NCBI RefSeq assembly: GCF_950023065.1
Contig: NC_088678.1
Span: forward strand, 59,674,460-59,738,459
Origin: Planococcus citri
Taxonomy: Eukaryota; Arthropoda; Insecta; Hemiptera; Pseudococcidae
Reading direction: 5' to 3'
DNA length: 64,000 bases
In this document: positions 1 to 14,708 of the stretch, in pieces
Numbering within the stretch: position 1 is the stretch's first letter
Layout: the number at the start of each line of letters is the position of its first letter
The notes under the pieces: model-generated
The model's database searches: none
Seen by the model: the letters and a program-made list of their open reading frames with translations, nothing else
What the model was told of the DNA's origin: nothing
Program-made: the position numbers and the translations under genes

Positions 1-1118
1 TCTTGACTTCGAGTTTTTGATGTAATTTTTAATCATTAATTTAATTTTAGACTTGAAAAAAAAAAATTAATTTGACGACTTTGTTCATTTGTGATAAGTT
101 GGTAGTTCTTACTAATAGTTGGGTACCGTATAAATAAAGTTTGTACCTATTTGAGATTTCAATTTAAAAGTAACTGTCAAATAATAAGTAATTAAGTTCT
201 AAGAACAAACAAAAAATGAAAATGGTACCTACTTGAAAAATTCTAATGTCAAGGACTTTTCAATCCTCAATCGACACTTCCTATGAATATAACCTAATAC
301 CCACATATTGTGTTGAGTATATCAATTGGCAAACTTTTCTTCTCATCAGATTTTATTTCACATTAAAAAACTCACTGTTTTAGTCGGCAAAATAGGTATT
401 TTTTTGTCATATCAGTCGGCAAATTTTTGGTCGAATACCCCCAAAGAAAATGCCTAGTTTCGTCCCTGGACACTTCAAATAGTTCAAATCAAATCAAGAA
501 TAAAGAGGACTAGAAGAAGAACCGACGAAGAACCGCTGTTTCTACGCATAAGGAACCGAAAACACGTGATTAATGATTATATAAAAATCACCGCTGTTCA
601 CTGAATCGAACTTTTGAGTACCGCAATTTTTTAGGGTGAAAATTACAACATCTCTGCAACAAATGAACGAGTAGGTAATCAAGTAATTCTTATTCCATAA
701 TAATTTTTTTTTTAAACATATAAAATGGAAATCAAAAATGAATAAAAAAATTCAAGTTTGCAAATCGCAACCAACTTTGAGAATATTGAGAATTGAAAAA
801 ATTCATAAAATTCAACATCGAAAAGGTAAATGGCACCTCATCCACTGGCGATCTGACAAAATGACAAAATAAGATCTGATACTTCGACTTTGAGGTTTTC
901 AGCTGTGTGTCATGTAGAAAGAAATTATGAATTACGTGGAATTACAAATTTTCAAATTAATTACTCTTGTAATTAGAATTAAACGAATCTATCATGTTAT
1001 TGGAAATAAAAACAACAAAGAAATGTCAATAATTTCATATGAATAGCGATATACAAAAATAAAAACGTTTTTCACAAATTTTCAATATTTTAATTCACAA
1101 AACTACACAAAAGGTAGC
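1..1118. other. Intergenic, no gene seen
   Basis: AT-rich sequence with no convincing coding region or repeat structure. It ends at the 8-bp duplication flanking the hAT element that begins at 1127. Confidence 0.5.
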
Positions 1119-1126
1119 GTTGCAAT

Positions 1127-1555
1127 CAGAGGTGTAACGATTATAATCGATGCTGCATCGATCATTTCGTCCCAAAATAATCGGACTAATCGGAGGATAA
1201 TCGATTAATCGGCGATTATTCGGCCAAAAAAATTTGCGGTTCCATGATTGGTTGGAATTGAGTGACGTCAGTCATCGCCATAAATGTTTTCTGAACCATT
1301 ATCTGAACAATTTTCATTTTCATTTTTTTACTCAAAAAGTAATTGTAATGAAAGGATTGAAGAGAAAATGAAAATATGAAACATCAAATAAAAAATTAAA
1401 ACCAAAAGGAAGACATAAAATCAAGATTTGGATTAATTTAAAAAAATTACCCAAAGGTCCGATTAATCGGCGATTAATCGATTACGGCCGATTATTAATA
1501 ATCGGCGATTATTAATCGGAGATAATCGATTATAATCGTAATCGTTACACCTCTG
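1127..1555. mobile_element. Non-autonomous hAT element (429 bp MITE)
   Basis: The left end reads CAGAGGTGTAACGATTA and the right end is its inverted counterpart, ending in TTACACCTCTG. The element is flanked on both sides by the exact 8-bp direct repeat GTTGCAAT (1119-1126 and 1556-1563). CAGAGGTGTAA ends with 8-bp duplications are the known hallmark of hAT transposons. The subterminal parts are dense in CGATTAATCGG-type words that let the ends pair. There is no open reading frame, so it needs a transposase supplied elsewhere. It lies about 280 bp upstream of the NAPRT start codon. Confidence 0.9.
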
Positions 1556-1563
1556 GTTGCAAT

Positions 1564-1834
1564 CGTCAGCTTCCTTTCTTTAAACTTTTGCGTTGTTTTG
1601 ATTGAAGTTTTTTTCTCCTCCTACTTTGAAAGTTCGTTTTTGATATCCGAAGTTCAGTTTTCATCAGTTGTTAGCAGAAAGTACTACGCATCGCTTGCAA
1701 TTTCATTTCCGTAGGATGTACTAAAAAATTACGTCTTTCGAATAAAACTTTCATTTGCAAAAAAAGTATTTATGCTTTCGAATCAGTTCGTATTTTAGTT
1801 CATTTTAACGAAACGCTGTAAACAAATCGCAAAC
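1564..1834 (+). promoter_or_regulatory. Probable NAPRT promoter and 5' UTR
   Basis: Region between the hAT element and the NAPRT ATG. Two TCAGT initiator-like words lie at 1654-1658 and 1664-1668. No TATA box is obvious. The ATG at 1835 has A at -3 (AACATGT). The start of transcription cannot be fixed from sequence alone. Confidence 0.4.
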
Positions 1835-4800
1835 ATGTCCAAAGACATGCTCACTGATAATAATCTGGTGCAACCTCTTCTAACAGGTGAGTTTCATTGA
1901 TTAATTTACTCTTAAATTTTGGAAATCGCATAACAGATATTGTTCGAAAAAACATCCAAGAAAATGGAAACGATGGAGTTTCCATTCCCATGGACGAATC
2001 TCAAACACGTATCGATTTGCAAATTTGGACAGGTTTTGCTTGCAAGCAACGTGAACGCGTTGTTAACAATCAACGTGTTTTTTTGCGAAATAATTTTCAT
2101 CATAATTTTTTGCTCCAGATTTGTACCAGATTAATATGGCATACGCGTATTGGAAAGCTGGCAAGACCGACGATCACGCTGTATTCGATTTATTTTTCCG
2201 TAAGAATCCATTTCAAGGAGAATTCACCATTTTCGCTGGATTAGAGCAGTGTATAAAATTCCTGGATAATTTTCAGTATACTGAAAGCGGTACGTTCTTG
2301 GTAAGATTTAGATTTGCAAAGTAAGATGCTATTCTTCTACGCAGCACAATGTTCTTCTTCTCATAAGATTACATTCCTTCACCGATAACGTTTCGATAGA
2401 ATGCTGATCGAGGAAAATTATCAGCGGTGTGTGCTTTATCATGATTTTGGTCTGCTTTTTTTTTATTTTTATTTTTTTTTTTACACGAACGAAAACGAAA
2501 CTAATTTAGGTGGAAAAGAGCTCGTTGATTGATACGTAGTTTTTTTCTCTCTCAAATAAATTGAATAATAAATTTCGAATTCAATGTAACCGATGTTTTC
2601 ATTTTCATTTATAAAACTTGGCGCCCTATCGAACTCGAAGTACTCAACGTACTCGTACTCGTATATTGATGCACTTGGCAATTTATCTGTTTTGGCGGAA
2701 TTCCTCAAGTTTTGCCAACATGTCGATAGTTTTGGTTTATATTAATTTTTGTTTGCTTTTTTAGCACTTTTTTTTATCTTTATAGTTTTCTCTCTCTCTC
2801 TCTTTTGTACTAGTATCCATTTGCTCGCACCTGCTGTGAGATTAGAATTCAACTGAAATATTTATTTGACTTTTATTTCTACGTTTGAGAATATTTATGA
2901 CTCAATGTCGTAAGTTGAACGAAAAATAAACGATTTAATTGAGAAAAAAAATTGAAAGTATTTTATTTAGAAACTCATTGCTTTTTCATCATTTCGGAAA
3001 CACAGATTGGGAATAATGATGAAAAAAAAATTTTTTTTTTTATTAAAATGTATTTTGAAACGTTTGATTCTGGAAAAAATGTGTGCTCTGTCCTTTAATT
3101 TGTAAAACATTAATTTTGATTCCAGATATCGAATACTTGAAGCAAACTCTACCATCATCCATAGACGATGAATTTTTTAAATTTTTAAGTCAGCTGAACA
3201 CCAAAGGTATCACTTTATATGCCATCGACGAAGGCTCGGTTGTTTTTCCAAGGTACATTATAAAATCATCGATTATTGTTCACTTTCAAAATTCCATTAC
3301 CGTATAGAATTCTCAAACTTGGATTAATTTATTTTCAGAGTTCCTATGATTCGTGTGGAAGGTCCTTTAGTGGTAGTTCAGTTAATCGAGACGACATTCT
3401 TGACATTGGTGAACTTCGCAAGGTATACATTGTCATCATAATAAAAATACCTTTGGTGAATTATTCGTCAAACTAATCGTTAATTTTTCGCCCTATGGCA
3501 TACGCAGTTTGATGACTACGAATGCAGCCAGGTATAGGATGGCAGCGGGTGATAACGTTTCATTGTTGGAGTTCGGTCTGCGTCGAGCTCAAGGTCCGGA
3601 TGGAGGATTATCCGCGTCTAAATACGCTTACATGGGTAAATAAAAGTTATACCTATTTCCAAGCAATTCGAGTGAGAAAATTTACCGCATTGCCAAGCGT
3701 CAAATTATGGTACCTTGTATCGGGTGTCACGATATGTAGCATTTTTACAAATCGATGGCACCCGGTACCAAGACTTCCGTTGGTACGTACATTTCACACG
3801 ACCGCTTAATTGCGGCAGCGTGAAATGTACGTTTTGAAATCATGTCGACTGAGCGAGGTTACACCGAAAAAGTTTTCACCTCGACCTTGGCATTGAACGA
3901 GTGAAGTTTTCAATACGATATTATAAGACGTCTCAAGTTTTTATATTTTGTCCTCTCGAAAGCGATCTGGCTGAATGGATTTGAATTTTGATGTCTTTAT
4001 CTTTATGAGTGATTAAATTAACGTTGATTGTGTTGCTATATTAGGTTAGTTGTTGACTATAAGATGCGTCAAATTGAAATTTATGCGTTTGAAAATTTTC
4101 CTAGAAGGTATCGATATCGAAGAAATACGTACATTGAAGCGTGGAAGCAGTTGTGTGAATAATTTGTACGTGAAGAATATCTGAGTTTGCTTATTATCGC
4201 GTCAATTAAGCGTTCATTGATTAAATAACCTACCTAAGCAACTAATTATTGCTATTATCTGAGCTGAAATAAGCTTAATATTTTTCAAAAGGTTTGCGTA
4301 TATTGTTCCGGAATGGTTATATGCATTCATAAAACTACGATACGTGAAGAATAAGGTACTAGAGACGTGATAGAATTTATTCTCTATTGTGAATGTTTGG
4401 GTGAACTTTGACCCTGTTTTATCAATGTAAAATCATAGTTATTTTTAAATTTTCTTGAATTTTTTTTGCATCTCATAAGATGAAATGGTTAAGATGACTG
4501 AAAGCAAATTGGTTTTCATTTGCTGTTCTATTCGTGTCAATTTACATTTTATTGGGTCGAGTGAATCGAAGAAAATTGAGTAATTTTTACTTTCGTGTAA
4601 GGTTTCAGAATAAAAATGATGTATTATGAATTTTTTTGTTTTCTTGTTCATGTATGAAATATCCTCATGGTTTATAGTTGTATGATTCATTTAGTGAACC
4701 AATTTTTCATTTCATATTCATCCTCGAATGAAAACTGCCGGAATATTTGATAAATTTATAGCATGTCATGAGAAAATCAGTTTGAAAGTAAATTTTTTCC

Positions 4801-7800
4801 CACTTTTAGTTCAACTTTGATGTACCTATCATTAAAAGTGTAAATCGTAGGTATATTGTTTGAGGACAATTTAATGCCCTATGATTATGGTTCTATTTTT
4901 AACATTGAACACTCAGTTTGAGACTTGAGAGTAAAATTGTGTTATAATTTTATTACAAAACGCTCCCTGTTATACCTACAATAATTTGAAACCATTTGAA
5001 GTAATTGATTTTTTATCAGGTTCTCGAGTATCAACACGAATTAAATTCTTCTTTATCGATTTAAGAAATGAACGAATATTAGATTTACTTCTATAAGACA
5101 GAAATTTATTACGTTTTCGATAACTGGTCCTATTTATAAATTGATTTAATACTTTAATTTGTTGGTTGGGCCGCTTGAAACTGCATTGTCGTGGAAAAGT
5201 TGATGTTATTTGGTTAATAATGAAGGCGCTCGATAATTTTTTTTTCAATCAATTTTACCAGTGAGAAATCTTTGAATTAATAAGAAATGGTCATTGCAAA
5301 ATGCATAAAAAAAATGCAAATAATTTAATACTCGATTGAATTTTGATTCATATGTATTTTTGAACGCTTTTCTTTTCTCATTTGTGTAATTCGTAAAAAA
5401 AAAGTAAAAAAAATCGTGCTCAAAGACTTTATTTTTCACTTTAAAAATATACAACGGATCATTTCAATTATTTTAAGTATCTAAGTGTATTATTAAAGTC
5501 AACCATTGAACAATTTTCATTTTTTTTGGTTGAAAAAATCGAGTAAATTGATTTAAGCAGACAGGAATAATCAATAAAAATAACAATACTACTAAAGTCT
5601 ACGTATAAAATGTAACCGTTTTTAGGAGAATCCAAATTTTCCAAAATTCATTGAAAAAAATAAAAATAAAATATGAAAAAAATAATAGAAATATTACAGA
5701 ATCGTTGACAAAATCATGGTAGAACTCAAAAAAATGAAGTCTCACACGATTTCTCTGAAATAAATCGTCAAAATCGCTCATAAAAAAAATTGACAAATGT
5801 AGGTATTGTAGGTAATACAAAAAGTGGATTAAAACAATACAAAAATTACAAAACAAAATTATGGTATTAAATTTTGAAAAGGAATCTTATTTTAATTAAT
5901 AATCTTTAAAAATTTTTCGAACAAGAAATCGTCGAATCATTACAAAATATTGAAGTGTAAACATGAATAACATTGGAATAAACATTTTTTTGAAAAAATC
6001 ACCTTAAAAAAAATACAAATTTGAAAAAAATAACGCGCGAAAATATAAAACAAATAAATTGAAACAATGCAATAATTGTTGAAATATAGTGGTAATTTTC
6101 GTATCACTTAGGTATAGTTCAAAATTTACTCAAGTAGGTAAAAAACAATCAATAAACGTACAAATTAAGTCTAAAATATGTGAAATGGTACGTTTCTTTT
6201 CCCGAACAAATCAAAAGTTTATAAAATATCACGTAAAAATAAAGTAAATAAGTAAATAAAAAATCAGCAAACAAAATACTAAAATAGGTAACAAAAATCT
6301 TATATTATATATTAAAATGATGTAGGTTTTTTTGTTCCCACGAGATCTCAGTGAGTACTCAACGGATTTTCATAAAAGACCCATCAATAGAAAGCTTGTG
6401 AAGTGTAGATTTGCAGGCTATTCTTGAAAGTTCAAAAAGTTTGCCCAAAAGCTCACAAAGCTCAAGAAATCATTTCGACCAATCACAACGCAGCATTCGG
6501 CATATTATATAATTCCCACGAGATTTCAGAAAGTACTTAACCGATTTTCATAAAAGACCCCTCAATAGAAAGCTTGTGAAGTGTAGATTTGCATGCTATT
6601 CTTGAAAGTTTGAAAAGTTTGGTTAAAAGCTCAAAAACCTTTAGAAATTATTTCAGCCAATCACAACACAGCATTCAGCAATTAGATCAACCGATTTTTC
6701 ATAAAAGACCCCTCAATAGAAAGCTTGTGAAGTGTAGATTTGCAGGCTATTCTTGAAAGTTCAAAAAGTTTGCCCAAAAGCTCAAAAAGCTCAAGAAATC
6801 ATTCGACCAATCACAACGCTGCATTCGGCATATTATATAATTCCCACGAGATCTCAGAAAGTACTTAACCGATTTTCATAAAAGTCACCTCAATAGAAAG
6901 CTTGTGAAGAGTAGATTTGCAGGGTATTCTAAAAAGTTTGAAAAGTTTGGCCAAAAGTTCAAAAACCTCGAGTATTCATTTCAGCCAATCATAACGCAGC
7001 ATTTGGTGATTAGAATGATGTACATTTTTTTGTTCCCACGAGACCTCAGTATGTACTCAACTGATTTTCATAAAAGACCCCTCAATAGAAAGCTTGTGAA
7101 GTGTAGATATGCAGGCTATTATTGAAAGTTCAAAAAATTTGGCTAAATGTTCAAAAAGCTCGAGAAAACATTTCGGCCAAGCTCGAGAAAACATTTCGGC
7201 CAATCACAACGCAGCATTCAGCAAAGTTTTTTTGATTCCACAAGACCAGAGATTGGGTGATTAACAGAAAAAAAAAATGAATTGGGTTCAAAAATCGTGA
7301 TTCGCAATTCAATTTTTGTTAGTTTTGCTACCTACTGCTGACTAGAAATGAAATTTTGATGCAAAATAAAATCAAAAAATATTTCGGACAGATTTTGTGT
7401 TAAAAATGGAATGTTAACTGAATTTTTGTCTTTCCTCAAGCAGAGGCTGAAGGATAATTTTTCAACTTTTCAAAGAAGTATGAAATCGATGGACAAAAAT
7501 ATATTTGAGACAGGAATACACCAATTTTGAAACAAATAACCGGAGCCTTATCTGCCATGAAGGTTCAAAAAAGTATCTGAAAGTTTCAAAACGACTTGAA
7601 ATCCGCCTGCAATAGACTTCATGGCATGTTGAAATTATGTTACAGAGTGAATTTAGATTATATGTGACCCGCTCTGACAAAATCGACGATTTCGACGAAA
7701 AAAAGTGTCCAAAATAATGACGTTTAAAATGAGTTTTATGGGTTGAAAGATCAGATTTTTGAGAAAAAAACATTTTTTGAAATTTAGTCGAAATGGTCGA

Positions 7801-10800
7801 TTTTGTCAGAGCGGGTCACATATAACTCCATTTGGCGAAATTTTCAAGTTTCTAAAATCTGCCGGAGGCTTTGGGAATTTTCAAAAAGTCGCTGCGGGCT
7901 CCAAAATGACTTGAACCCACCTACAGTAGATTTGATAACGCGTTTAAATTGGAGTGCAGAGTAAATTTTGGATTACCATCTCTGTTTGGTAAAAATTTTA
8001 TGGAAATTTTCGAGCACTGAAAAATCTGCTGGAGATTCAAGTAATTTCCAAAAGGTTGCTGGAGGCTTAAAAAACGATTTAAAAACTACCTACAGTAGAC
8101 TTCATGCTATAGTAGGTACCATATAGCTGCGAATTTGTGTTTTCAATTTTCGAAATGAACGGTGCTCAGTGTTCAAAAAATTGATAAGACATTTCTATCA
8201 AAAACACTCCTTGAAGAGAAAAAATTGGAAAAATTGGTGAATTGCAAAAAAAATGAATTGTGACGCTGTGATTCAGATACAGTTGTGAATAGGATTCAAT
8301 TTTCACACTTCATTTTTGCTTTGAATCCAATTCTGAATCGGGTTAATACATGGTAGGTATCTAACAGATTTTTTTTTTTGAAAAATCACTACTTTTTCAG
8401 TACTTTTTGCACTGCCTTTTTCCAACCAAATACAAAAAAATCAAAGAAATTGGAATTGGAAGAAAATTTGTATACTTACAACGTATTTTTTAATTTCAAT
8501 CAAAATCATTAAAAAAAATAATACAAATAAACACATGTTATAAAACACTTACGATCTTATAAGAAATGGGAGCCGAAGGGTGGGCAAAATTTTACCTTAA
8601 AATTTTTTACTTTTCCAATGTCTTCAAACATCCCAAGATTTTTCTCAAGCAAGTGGATGTCAAAAATATAATTTTATCACTTCAATTTATGATTTTATTT
8701 TCACCTTTAAGGTTCGTGCTAATGTAATGAAACGGGGCGAATAAAAAACTTTTTTCAACATAAATTTTTTTTTAAAAATATATAATATGTATATACTTAC
8801 AAAAAATTGATGGAAAACTGGAACGACATTTGGGGGGAAAAATATATGTACCAATTTTTCGAAATGAAACAGCGAGTTTTAAAGTAAAAAAAGTATGAGA
8901 TAAAATAACAATTTTGTCATTTGAAAGGTACAATTTTGTCTAATATTCATACAACGTAGGTATAAAAATTTCGATTTCTCCTTCAAGTCTAAAATTTTTC
9001 AATTGCGGAAAACAGAAACAAACCAGCCCTGACGAAGCAAGGGCAAAAGCTATCTAAAATCAGTATTTTGAGAGGTATTTTGAAAAACTCAAAATTGAAA
9101 AAAAAACAAACGAGCCTGAGCAAAGCGGGGGCAAAAAGATTTCAAAAATTCATGCTTTGAGAAGTAGGTACGAGTAAAAAAAAAAGTTTCTTCATGCAGG
9201 AAGGAATTCATTTTTCTGATTCAAACTTTGAACATTTCTTGAATTTGAACAATAAGGTTCTCAGGTGGAAAAAGAGCAAATAGCTCTCAAAAATGTGTAA
9301 TTCAAGCTCTAAAAAAGTCAACAAATGAGCTCTTTTCTACGGAATGAAGATTGAGAAAAAGGAACGCATTTGAATTTTTTATTTATACTTCCACGCTCTA
9401 GGAGAACCGCGCAGTATGCGCGGTTTTAACGGGTTTTCTAGTTACTATAAAAACCATGATGAAAATTTTTAAAATAATAATCATCACAAAAATTGACGAA
9501 AGTAAACACATTACACATACTAATGTACCTAAATAAAAATGATTAAAGTCGTAACAATATTATTTGCCATTTGTCTACGTCAAACTCAATTTCAATCCTA
9601 TCAATAAAAATATAAATCCTCGATCATCGGGCCATCTTGAGAATCCATTCCAATAGTTCTGAATTTAGCCAAAGGTAGTTTCGTCGCTAAAAAGACCACA
9701 TCCGATTCGTCGAATTTAATCAGATCGTAAGATTTTTCCACTTGTAATAATTCTCTCAGATCATAGAGCTTTTTGAAATCTTCGGTATTTTCATTTGAGT
9801 ATTTGATAACATACACGTGCTTCGAATCGTCGTTCTCCTCTCTTGCGAGCACTCCTACATACGGAAAACGGAGGTCGTCAGTGACGGTAAAAGCGTATAC
9901 GACATATTCGCCATTCTGATTCAAATCCTTCCATTTTCGTCCTCTGAATAAAGTTGATAATTGATCTCGTGTTTCTTCAAAACTCAAGCATTTCTCTTCG
10001 ACGATTTTTGGTTCTATATCTTCGTATTGTGAGCTCGTAATGGAGAAGAATCGTATATCTTCGACTTTGGGAAATGCATGATTTTTATACTTATCCATTC
10101 CGTTGGTTTTGAATTCTGCTACAGGCTGTTCATTCTCCAAGTACACGATTTCTAAATTATTACAGGAGTAGATGGCGTGATCAATCATTTCGAGTGTATT
10201 TCTATCATCATAAAGTTTCATGAAGCGAAGCTTAGCAAATCCTTTAACGAAATATACGTGTTTAGAGTTGGAATTTTTCTCTTTGGCCAATACACCTACA
10301 CAGGGGTGCTTTACGATGTAATTCACTGTGAACGCATAAACTTGATATTCTCCATTTTGGTCTAGATTTTTCCAATTTTTCCATAAAAATAAATCTTTCA
10401 GACTGTTGTGAGTTTCTCCTAAAATTGGGTTTCCGTAATTTTTCCATTCTTCATCGTCGTAAAATTTCATACGTTCAATTTTAGGTATCGATTTACCTTG
10501 AAAAGATTCCGTACCATTTGTTTTAAATTCTGCGAATGGGTTCTCCGAAGCTGGATGTATAATTTTTAAATTATTTGTAGTCGATACGAAATAGCTCTTC
10601 TGGGTGAGAAATTCTGGTTTACTGTGGCAACGTATAAAACAATCTTTCTGAGGTCCGTTCAAGTGGTATATGCTTTTGCAATCTTCATTTTTTTTAGAAG
10701 CCAGTATTCCTACGTAGGGATGGATACCTTTGCGTTTAACGGTGAAAGCAAAAATTTCATAGGTACCAGCTGTTTCAAGATTTTTCCAATTTTTTTCGTT

Positions 10801-13800
10801 GAAGTAATCCAGCAATTTAAAATTGGGTTCTTCGATCGTTTCTATTTCGCTTTCTTCGGTTTCGAGAGTGATTTCTTCGACTGGGACGACAGAGTGGTTT
10901 GAATCGTTCAATCGTGATTCGTTCCATTCTTGAGAAAATTTTTCTCCATATTCCGCCAGTGCCTGATTGTCTGCGCTATCGAAGTGTTGAATGGACATCG
11001 AGCCCATAGCGTTGCTTATATCGTCTAGCCCTGATTCTGATCGATTTTGACTTGTCACGTTATTTTCCTCAGTTTCGACAGTAATTTCTTCAACAGGGAC
11101 GACAGAGTGGTTTGAATCGTTCAATCGTGATTCGTTCCATTCCTGAGAAAATTTTTCTCCATATTCCGCCAGTGCCTGATTGTCTGCGCTATCGAAGTGT
11201 TGGATGGACATCGTGCCCATAGCGTTGCTTATATCATCTAGCCCTGATTCTGATTGATTTTGACTTGTCACGTTATCTTCCTCAGTTTCGACAGGGACGA
11301 CAGAGTGGTTTAAATCGTTCAATCGTGATTCGTTCCATTCCTGAGAAAATTTTTCTGCATATTCCGCCAGTGCCTGATTGTCTGCGCTATCGAAGTGTTG
11401 GATGGACATCGTGCCCATAGAGTTGCTTATATCGCCCAACTCTGATTCTGATCGATTTGGGCTTGTCACGCGATCCGATGATGATTCGATCGTTTCTTCT
11501 GCAGTCACCGGTGTTTCATCTTTTTCGGTCGATATCGCGATACTCTGCACTCCAGCACTGAGATCATCCACCTGTGATTCACCTTGAGCAGGATAAATTG
11601 ATTCACAAACAAGGAACACAGGCCTGATTTCCGTAATCGAATGGATTCTAGGTAATGGTCTGAATTTTCTTAAAACCTCAGGGATTACGTGATGTGTTTC
11701 AATAAGTCCTGTGCCAGTAATATCCACATCGAATGGAATAGTCTGCTTAAGTTTGTCAGATGAAGTGAAGAAAGTTTCACCGGATTTCTTGAAACGTTTT
11801 TGTATGATTTGTTCTTTCTCCGGTATGACGTACAAGTAGTTTACTGGCAGATTATTGAAACTGAGTTGAGATAAAGCGTAATTTATTTCTTCTTCTCTTA
11901 CTTCTGGATCATCGGAAAGTGCGATTTGGACTCCTGTAAATTGACCGGTGCAGCTGTTACCCCAATATGCGAATTGTAAAATCTTATCATCGTATACAAC
12001 GCAACAACTGTTTTGTAAAACATTGGTCAATTTTTGCCACATTTTGGCCAGAGATACGGAATATATAGGAGCATCTTCTTCTTTCAGGTACATTTCGTTA
12101 ATCGTTTTCAATAAATGAAAACACGAAGGTTCGTACTTTTTTTCAAATACATCGTTTCCATAATTGTGAATAGTCAATTTCAACGTGGTGATTCCATGTT
12201 CCTTCGCCTTGCGCGACGAAAAAGTTTTTTGTAACTGCTTATTCGACGGATCGATGAAATCTATGATTCGGTTGCCCATTTTGTTGCACGCTCCAGGATT
12301 CGTCATTTGGCTAATGAATTTGTTATATATTTGAATCTTGGCGTTTGAACTCGTCCAAGTGATGCAGTCGATCCCAGTTTCTTCTTTACGAATTACGTTG
12401 CAGTTGTTTCGAAGTTCACTGTCTTCGTCACCGTAACAGAAATCGAAATTTTTCAACAAATGATCGCACATTTCAGCTTTGTTGAAAATGCCTGCGAAAT
12501 CTTGAGAAATGTGTAACTCCACGAGAAAATAATTGTTTTCTTCCAGTATTTGTAGAATATTCGGATTTCCTCTGAGGAGTTGTTTTAATTCGACGCTTTC
12601 AAAAGTAACATCGTAAAAAGCGCAAACTGGATCGGAGAACGTTTCTACTACAGGTTTATCTCGAATTATCTGCCAAACTGTATTCACACTCTGGCTGTTT
12701 GAATGCAACGGAACAGGAGCCTCACGGGATGGTTCGGTGGAGAAGTTAGGCAGTGTAGCAGTTGTTTTGAAGAACTTGTCGATTAAATAGTTTTGGCATT
12801 CGTGAGAGTACTGTTCATTCCACTGAGAATTTTCGCAAATTTGAGCCAACTTCAAGCTATCGCAAAACGGTTCTGTAATTGCATTTGATGAAATACTTTG
12901 TTCGGAGAGAAGTTCTTCGCCGCGTGTGTAATCAACATTGGCAATATCTGTTAGCAACTTGTCTTTGCCTAAATTTTTGACGAGGAGCCGCAGACACTCG
13001 GAAGCCATACTGTCGATGTTGCTAACACCTGTAAAAACAAAACAAAACAAAAAAAGATTACTTTGGTATTAAGTACGTATGGTACATCATAATATTATTT
13101 TTTGAATGAAAATATGTTATTTAATTATAAATAAGTAAATCTGAAGTCACCCAACTGCTAAATGCTGGAAGTATCGTTATACTGAGTAATGTGAAGTCAA
13201 CTGAAAAATTTGCTTGAAGAGGGGAAGAGGAGCTAGGTTGAGTTATTACGAGACAACTTTCAAGTTTCAAGTTCGGTTAGAAATCTTGAAACAAATCATA
13301 AATGTACTAATTTTGGCTGATAAAAGTTTGAAAATTAACTACTGACTTTTCCGGGGGGGAGGGAGAGAGCCGAGAGGTTAATGCTGATCAAATTTTTGAA
13401 TTATTGATTGCTTCATGACTACTTTTAAGAACAGCGTTATAGTCGAAGGAAAAACACGATTCTAGATGACACCATTTTCTTATTTTTCGTTCAAATTCTG
13501 AGAAGAGAATGATCCCAACTGACAGAAGAACGTTTGAATCGGACAAAGCTAAAAAATTCAGATGGTTGATTACATTTTTAGATTTTTGGCGAGTTGAAAA
13601 AAGCTACGTACTATAAGTGTGAAGAAATCTACATTCCATTGAATTCACACGGAGACCTGAGATTTGCTATGTACCCTATTGTTTGATCCCCGTTTTCAAA
13701 TCGTTTTTAACCCGCCTCCCCTAACTTACAAAAATGTCATTGACTAATAAATTTTCCTGCGCCAGAATGAAATATGGTATGGCATTGGATATATCCAGAG

Positions 13801-14669
13801 GGGGTGTGTAGAGGTTACACCATTAATTTCTCATGTTGAGCATTTTGCCTACTTTTCTATTTTAAGGGGCAAACATTTTTTTAAAAATTTGTAATTTCCA
13901 CGTTTTATCGATTCTTTATTTTTGAATTTTTTTTAATAAATTAAAAACAGGCGTAATCATTTCAAGTTTTAACTCCTCACTGACAATTGTGTGTCCATGT
14001 CCAACTTGCTCGTGCACAGCAATTTGCCTATCCTTTTAATTTAAATTATTCAAGGGGCAAAAAATTCCAAGCTTCTGTACAAATTTTTTTTTTAAATTCT
14101 GCCCCTTAAAATGAAAAAGTAGGCAACCTTCTCCACACGGCAAATGAACGGCAGAGCATACACGTATGTGTACGAGGAGTCGTTACTACCCTATCACTTG
14201 TTCCTGCGGAGCGATTGCAGGAAGAAACTGGTTTGTGACAATTGTCACCATGTTGGGGTCGCCGGGTTGAAATTCGGGAGTCTCTAGCAGATTTTTGAAA
14301 GTTTCACCAAATGAAATAGGAAAGCTGAATTTACCTAGAGGCGGTTTCAAACCGTTCTGGAGCCTCCAGTCGTATGTAGGTATATTTTGAAAATTTCGGA
14401 CTTTCAAAAAAATGTAAGTAAGTACATAATAAACTTGGTGCGTGTAAACGCGATTGGCAGATTTTATTCCGAAGGGGGGGGATTTAGAATTTTTAAAGAG
14501 TCGTTGTAGGCTCCAAAATCATATTCAGTCTACTCAGTATGTGGAAAATGGGCTTTCCAACTGTACCTAGCATTGGTAAACATTTTGTCAAAATTTCAAC
14601 TTAAAAAAATCTTTTGGATTCTTCCAGAATTGTTTAAAGTGGGTTTAGAATAGTTTTCAATCATTTTTT

Positions 14670-14708
<39 letters not shown>

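Larger units (their letters stand above)
6298..9441 (+). mobile_element. Helitron-like non-autonomous element
   Basis: The left end starts TCTTATATTATATATTAAAA after an A, like known insect Helitron 5' ends. The right end has a strong hairpin at 9405-9425 (AACCGCGC, loop AGTAT, GCGCGGTT), then 12 nt, then CTAG at 9438-9441 followed by T. A hairpin about 10-12 nt before CTRR, inserted between A and T with no target duplication, is the Helitron 3' signature. The interior holds a tandem array near the 5' end, foldback-family fragments and a TA-flanked MITE, but no Rep or helicase gene. Pairing of these two ends as one element is inference. The 3' end lies 160 bp from the stop of copy 1. Confidence 0.6.

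Noticed and set aside
1897..2324. Small open frames overlapping NAPRT exon 2
   Set aside because: They run through intron sequence; splice sites and homology place the coding part at 2119-2289.
3522..3809. 95-codon frame after NAPRT exon 5
   Set aside because: Out of frame with exon 5 and continuing into intron; no recognisable product.
6339..7235. CRISPR array
   Set aside because: Units are long, contiguous and diverged, with no short repeat-spacer pattern, in a eukaryotic genome.
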